From assembly GCA_002386405.1 (NCBI GenBank), contig DGIP01000342.1:1-10618 (forward strand): a stretch of 10,618 nucleotides of DNA, given 5' to 3'. Source of the stretch: Stenotrophomonas maltophilia. GTDB taxonomy: Bacteria > Pseudomonadota > Gammaproteobacteria > Xanthomonadales > Xanthomonadaceae. How positions within the stretch are numbered: position 1 is the stretch's first letter; the number at the start of each line of letters is the position of its first letter. The notes beneath the pieces are model-generated. The model worked only from the letters and a program-made list of their open reading frames with translations, ran no database searches and was not told the origin of the DNA. This document shows, one piece after another, positions 7,092 through 10,618 of this stretch. The position numbers and the translations under genes were made by a program.

Positions 7092-8685
7092 ACCCGCGCA
7101 GGATGGCCTGCGCCGCGTTGTGCCCGGGCGCGCCGGTGACGCCACCGCCGGGATGCGTGCCCGAACCGCACAGATACAGGCCCGGCAATGCACCGCGGTA
7201 GTCGGCCTGGCCCAGCATCGGCCGGGCACTGAACAGCTGGTTGAGGCTGAGCGCGCCGTGGAAGATGTCGCCGCCGATCAGCCCGAACGTACGCTCCAGG
7301 TCCAACGGACTCAGCACCTGCCGGCCCAGCACCAGTGTGCTGAATCCCGGCGCGTGCTTCTCGACCGTCGCGATCATCAGATCGGCCACTTCGTCGCGGT
7401 GGTCGTCCCAGCTGCGCCCACCGGAAAGCACCGGGGCCACGTGCTGGCAGAACAGGCTGGCCACGTGCTGGCCGGGCGGCGCCAGCGAATCGTCCAGCGT
7501 GCTGGGGATCAGCATTTCCACGATGGGTTCGCGCGACCACCCGTGCTGGCGTGCATCGGTGTAGGCGCGGTCCATGTAGCCCAGCGTGGGCGCCATGATG
7601 ATGCCGGCAGTGAGGTGGTCCCCTGCCCCGGGCAGCACGGAGAACGAGGGCAGGCCCGACAGCGCGACGTTCATGCGGAACGTACCTGACCCGCAGCGCC
7701 AGTTCGCCATGCGCTCGCGGGTGGCCAGCGGCACTTCATCGGGCGCCAGCAGCTGCTCGTACAGCAGCTTCGGATTGACGTTGGCCACCACCCGGCGCGC
7801 GCGGATGCGCTCGCCCTGCAGCGTTTCCACCCCCACCGCGCGACCTTGTTCGACAAGAACCCTGCGCACGCCGCAGTCGGTACGGATCTCCACCCCGGCG
7901 GCGATGGCCGAACGCGCCATTGCCTGGGTGATCGCGCCCATCCCGCCGATGGCGTGGCCCCAGGCGCCCTTGACCCCGTTGCTCTCGCCGAAGGCGTGGT
8001 GCAGCAGCACGTAGGCCGAACCGGGCGCCTCGGGGCTGGCGTAGTTGCCCACGATGCCGTCGAACCCGAACAGGGCCTTGATCGGCTCGCTCTCGAACCA
8101 GCGGCCCAGGTATTCCGAGGCGGAGATGGTGAACAGGTCCAGCAGTTCCTGGCGCAACGCCGGTGCCAGGCCATGCAGCCGCCGGCCCAGCTGGCCCGCC
8201 TGCCACAGGGCCGGAAGCTGGGTCAGCCAGTGGCCTTCGCCCACGTTCGGCGGCGCCTGCAGCGAAAGATCGCGCAGCACATCGGCGAAGGCTTCCAGGC
8301 GCTGCTCGAAGGCCGGCAGGCGCTCGGCATCGCGCGCGGAGAAACGCGCCACCTCCGGGCGGGTCAGCCCGGCACCGGCCAACAGGTAATCCCCGTCCAG
8401 CGGCAGGAAATTGTTGATCCGGCGTGGCACCACGCGCAGCCCGTGTTCGGCCAGCGCCAACTCCTGGATGATGCGCGGCTGCAGCAGCGACACCGTATAG
8501 GAAGCCACCGAGTTGCGGAATCCCGGGTGGAACTCCTCGGTGACCGCCGCCCCGCCGACCACCGCCCGCCGTTCCAGCACCAGCACCCGCTGCCCGGCCC
8601 GGGCCAGGTAGGCCGCGCAGACCAAGCCGTTGTGCCCGCCGCCGATGATGACTGCATCCCAAGCACGCGTCGTAGAAGTGTCCAT
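7090..8685 (-). CDS. PYROXD2/phytoene desaturase-like FAD-dependent oxidoreductase
   Basis: A 531-residue flavoprotein of the phytoene dehydrogenase (CrtI)/amine-oxidase superfamily. It most resembles the PYROXD2 branch (known in animals as a mitochondrial protein) through GHNGLVCAAYLARAG, the following GGAAVTEEFHPGFR and ASYTVSLLQP. The N-terminal Rossmann motif GGGHNG (15-20; G15, G17, G20) and E38 would bind FAD. The C-terminal GSGTHPGGGVTGAPGHNAA (507-525) is the usual second FAD-contact region. No signal peptide, so cytoplasmic. No carotenoid genes are nearby, so I would not call it a carotenoid desaturase; the substrate is unknown. The start is uncertain. ATG 8685 leaves eight residues before the Rossmann fold and has no Shine-Dalgarno, but sits exactly where a transcript from the TATACA box would begin. 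ATG 8700 and GTG 8712 are in-frame alternatives with badly spaced purine tracts. The stop (7092-7090) overlaps the convergent terminator T-tract. Confidence 0.9.
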   Translation of the reverse strand: MDTSTTRAWDAVIIGGGHNGLVCAAYLARAGQRVLVLERRAVVGGAAVTEEFHPGFRNSVASYTVSLLQPRIIQELALAEHGLRVVPRRINNFLPLDGDYLLAGAGLTRPEVARFSARDAERLPAFEQRLEAFADVLRDLSLQAPPNVGEGHWLTQLPALWQAGQLGRRLHGLAPALRQELLDLFTISASEYLGRWFESEPIKALFGFDGIVGNYASPEAPGSAYVLLHHAFGESNGVKGAWGHAIGGMGAITQAMARSAIAAGVEIRTDCGVRRVLVEQGRAVGVETLQGERIRARRVVANVNPKLLYEQLLAPDEVPLATRERMANWRCGSGTFRMNVALSGLPSFSVLPGAGDHLTAGIIMAPTLGYMDRAYTDARQHGWSREPIVEMLIPSTLDDSLAPPGQHVASLFCQHVAPVLSGGRSWDDHRDEVADLMIATVEKHAPGFSTLVLGRQVLSPLDLERTFGLIGGDIFHGALSLNQLFSARPMLGQADYRGALPGLYLCGSGTHPGGGVTGAPGHNAAQAILRG

Positions 8686-8691
8686 GCAGGC

Positions 8692-8699
8692 TGTATACA
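8692..8699. promoter_or_regulatory. Palindromic TGTATACA, candidate shared -10 of divergent genes
   Basis: TGTATACA is its own reverse complement and so offers TATACA as a -10 on both strands. On the minus strand the hexamer ends six bases before the ATG at 8685, predicting a leaderless oxidoreductase mRNA. On the plus strand it would start an M13-peptidase transcript near 8706, with a leader of about 97 bases. Matching -35 boxes are weak in both directions (CTGCAA at 17 bases on the minus strand, three of six), so the call is tentative. Confidence 0.4.
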
Positions 8700-8750
8700 T
8701 GACCTTCGACACCCTTGCAGGCCGGGCCAGCGGCGTATCGTCTGGCCCAC

Positions 8751-8798
8751 GGCCCCATCAAGGGGCCTTCCTGAAAGATTCTTCGGCCCGGAGGCCTT
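8751..8798 (+). promoter_or_regulatory. Two mutually exclusive hairpins ahead of the M13 peptidase
   Basis: GGCCCC (8751-8756) can pair with GGGGCC (8762-8767) over the loop ATCAA. The same GGGGCC, extended to 8771, can instead pair with GGAGGCC (8790-8796) with T8769 bulged and two G-T pairs outside (8762-8763 with 8797-8798), which would bury the Shine-Dalgarno. This layout could control translation. The pairings are visible; regulation is inference, and GC-rich leaders form such structures by chance fairly often. Confidence 0.35.
8790..8794 (+). promoter_or_regulatory. Ribosome-binding site fixing the GTG start of the M13 peptidase
   Basis: A perfect GGAGG lies eight bases before the GTG at 8803. 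This GTG gives a complete lipoprotein signal peptide with the cysteine at residue 22. Confidence 0.8.
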
Positions 8799-8802
8799 AC
8801 TA

Positions 8803-10618
8803 GTGATCTCTCGTACTCCCAAGATTGTTCTGCTGACCCTGGCCGTTTCGGCCGCGCTGGTTGGCTGCGGCAAGAACGAAACCCCGGCTACGGACAGCGC
8901 GGCCTCCACCGCCACCCCGACCGCCGCCGCCCCGGCCGCCACCGAGTTCAAGCTCGACGAAACCAAGCTGCCGGCCTACAACGCCTTCCACCCGTCCGAC
9001 CTGGACAAGAGCCTGGACGCCTGCACCGCGTTCGGCGATTACGTGAACAGCAAGTGGCTGGCCGCCAATGAAATCCCGGGCGACCGCACCAGCTGGGGCG
9101 CCTTCACCATCCTGGACGAGCGCTCGGTCGCCGTGCAGCACCAGCTGGCCGAACAGGTCGCGGCGGTGAAGAACCCGACCGGCATCGAAAAGATCGTCGG
9201 CGACTTCTGGGCCACCGGCATGGACGAAGCTAAGATCAACGCGCAGGGCATCGAGCCGATCAAGGCCGACCTGGCCGCGATCGACGGCCTGCAGGACAAG
9301 GACGCCATCGCCAACTACCTGCGCACCACCGCCGCCAAGGGCGAGAACGTGCTGTTCGGGTTCGGTCCGGAAGCGGACTTCAAGAACTCCAGCATGAACA
9401 TGGCCTACGCCAGCCAGGGCGGCCTGGGCCTGCCGGACACCACCTACTACACCGACGCCAAGAACGCCGACAAGCTCAAGGCCTACCAGGCGCACGTGGC
9501 CAAGGTGCTGGAACTGTCCGGCGTGGCGGCGGCCGACGCCGCCAAGCAGGCTGCGGACGTGGTCAAGTTCGAAACCCGCCTGGCCAAGGCCTCCAAGTCC
9601 AGCGAACAGCTCTCGCGCGATGTCTCGCTGTACTACAACCCGGTCACCGTGGCCGACGCCGACAAGCTGACCCCGAACTTCAGCTGGAGCAAGTTCTTCG
9701 AAGCGCAGGGCATTGCCGCGCCGGAGAAGTTCTCGCTGGCCATCCCGAGCTTCCACCAGGAAGTGAGCAAGGCGCTGGGCGACACCGACCCGTCGGTGTG
9801 GCGTTCGTACCTGCGCTTCCACACCGTGGATTCGGCATCGCCGTTCCTGGCTGACACCTTCGCCCAGGAGAACTACGAGTTCTACGGCAAGACCCTCAAC
9901 GGCCAGAAGGAAATGAAGCCGCGCTGGAAGCGCGTGCTGGGCACCATCGAAAACGATGCCGGCGAAGCCTTCGGCCAGCTGTACGTCAAGGTCGCCTTCT
10001 CGCCCGAGTCGAAGGCCAAGATGGAAGAGCTGGTCAAGAACCTGGCCGCCTCGCTCAAGGAGCGCATCCAGGGCCTGACCTGGATGAGCGATGAGACCAA
10101 GGCCAAAGCGATCGCCAAGTGGGAAACCTTCACCCCGAAGATCGGCTACCCGGACAAGTGGCGCGACTGGAGCGGCCTGACCACCGGCCGTGACAGCTAC
10201 TTCGACAACGTGCGCGCGGCCAACGCATTCAACTACAAGTTCGCGCTGGGCAAGATCGGCAAGCCGGTGGACAAGACCGAGTGGGGCATGACCCCGCAGA
10301 CGGTCAACGCCTACTACAACCCGCTGCAGAACGAGATCGTGTTCCCGGCCGCCATCCTGCAGCCGCCGTTCTTCGACCCGAAGGCCGACGACGCGCTGAA
10401 CTACGGCGGCATCGGTGCGGTGATCGGCCACGAAATGACCCACGGTTACGACGACCAGGGCAGCCGCTTCGGGCCGACCGGCAACTTCGAGAACTGGTGG
10501 ACCGATGCGGACACCAAGAACTTCAGCGGCCTGACCGGCAAGCTGGTGAACCAGTTCGACGGCTACAAGGTCGGCGACCAGGCGGTCAACGGCAAGCTGA
10601 CCCTGGGCGAGAACATCG
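8803..10618 (+). CDS. M13 family (neprilysin/PepO-like) metallopeptidase lipoprotein, 3' end outside window
   Basis: A zinc endopeptidase that cleaves small peptides in the cell envelope. 605 codons are present of an expected 690-710. GTG start; a short basic N-terminus and hydrophobic core lead to the lipobox LVGC, so lipidation on C22 is predicted. With Gly at +2 there is no Asp inner-membrane retention signal, which favours the outer membrane. An Ala/Thr/Pro-rich linker (about 23-48) follows. The M13 N-terminal domain covers about 65-440, beginning CTAFGDYVNSKWL. The catalytic domain shows the substrate-binding NAYYNP (502-507), HEMTH (H543, E544, H547) and, three residues from the window edge, GEN with E603 as third zinc ligand. 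The usual Asp after it and the C-terminal Trp-containing motif lie outside. It is divergent from the oxidoreductase (117 bases between starts) and has no same-strand partner in view. The family is certain; pepO would be a reasonable name, but paralogues are common so no symbol is given. Confidence 0.95.
   Translation, partial: MISRTPKIVLLTLAVSAALVGCGKNETPATDSAASTATPTAAAPAATEFKLDETKLPAYNAFHPSDLDKSLDACTAFGDYVNSKWLAANEIPGDRTSWGAFTILDERSVAVQHQLAEQVAAVKNPTGIEKIVGDFWATGMDEAKINAQGIEPIKADLAAIDGLQDKDAIANYLRTTAAKGENVLFGFGPEADFKNSSMNMAYASQGGLGLPDTTYYTDAKNADKLKAYQAHVAKVLELSGVAAADAAKQAADVVKFETRLAKASKSSEQLSRDVSLYYNPVTVADADKLTPNFSWSKFFEAQGIAAPEKFSLAIPSFHQEVSKALGDTDPSVWRSYLRFHTVDSASPFLADTFAQENYEFYGKTLNGQKEMKPRWKRVLGTIENDAGEAFGQLYVKVAFSPESKAKMEELVKNLAASLKERIQGLTWMSDETKAKAIAKWETFTPKIGYPDKWRDWSGLTTGRDSYFDNVRAANAFNYKFALGKIGKPVDKTEWGMTPQTVNAYYNPLQNEIVFPAAILQPPFFDPKADDALNYGGIGAVIGHEMTHGYDDQGSRFGPTGNFENWWTDADTKNFSGLTGKLVNQFDGYKVGDQAVNGKLTLGENI

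Noticed and set aside
5100..7229. 709-residue minus-strand open frame over the S9 peptidase
   Set aside because: Antisense shadow of a complete, motif-verified peptidase; it crosses the strong terminator at 7066-7091.
7090..8685. Carotenoid phytoene desaturase (crtI)
   Set aside because: The FAD folds match the superfamily, but the N-terminal signature is PYROXD2-like and no crtB, crtE or other carotenoid gene is nearby.
8800..10443. 547-residue minus-strand open frame over the M13 peptidase
   Set aside because: The plus strand encodes lipobox, NAYY and HExxH in register; the antisense frame is Gly/Val/Arg-rich without domains.

Overview
The window is GC-rich, densely coded chromosomal DNA. 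Gene content and style point to a gammaproteobacterium of the Xanthomonas/Stenotrophomonas family (Lysobacteraceae), most likely Stenotrophomonas or a close relative. The reasons are the strong G/C bias at third codon positions, TTCG-loop terminators, a large single TonB receptor next to a secreted S9 peptidase, and a lipoprotein M13 peptidase. This placement is an inference from recognised protein families; no rRNA or other direct taxonomic marker is present.

Layout. Positions 1-1443 (minus strand) hold a housekeeping pair: apbC/mrp (Fe-S carrier ATPase, GTG start) followed by dcd (dCTP deaminase, cut by the left edge about seven residues short of its usual end). Positions 1444-1912 are a 469-base non-coding region between divergent units. 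It contains an AT-rich island, an 8-bp inverted repeat, a recognisable promoter for the rightward unit and a leader of roughly 130 bases with small hairpins. Positions 1913-7016 (plus strand) carry a 992-residue TonB-dependent outer-membrane receptor, a TTCG-loop terminator-like hairpin, and a 676-residue secreted S9 (prolyl-oligopeptidase family) serine peptidase, closed by a strong intrinsic terminator. Positions 7090-8685 (minus strand, convergent) encode a PYROXD2/phytoene-desaturase-like FAD oxidoreductase whose stop codon overlaps that terminator's T-tract. Divergent from it, from 8803 to the right edge, is an M13 (neprilysin/PepO-like) metallopeptidase lipoprotein with a GTG start. It is truncated just after its third zinc ligand.

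How it fits together. The receptor, the secreted S9 peptidase and the envelope-anchored M13 peptidase would make a plausible peptide-acquisition set: outer-membrane uptake plus oligopeptide hydrolysis. The substrate is not shown by the sequence, and the M13 gene is in a separate transcription unit. apbC-dcd and the FAD oxidoreductase are functionally unrelated neighbours.

I saw no mobile element, CRISPR array, tRNA/rRNA, phage or defence gene, and nothing I would call a new biological system. The points most worth a second look are regulatory: a palindromic TGTATACA between the divergent FAD-oxidoreductase and M13 genes that could serve both directions (and make the former leaderless), two mutually exclusive hairpins in front of the M13 gene, one of which covers its ribosome-binding site, and a GTTAA dyad on the receptor promoter.
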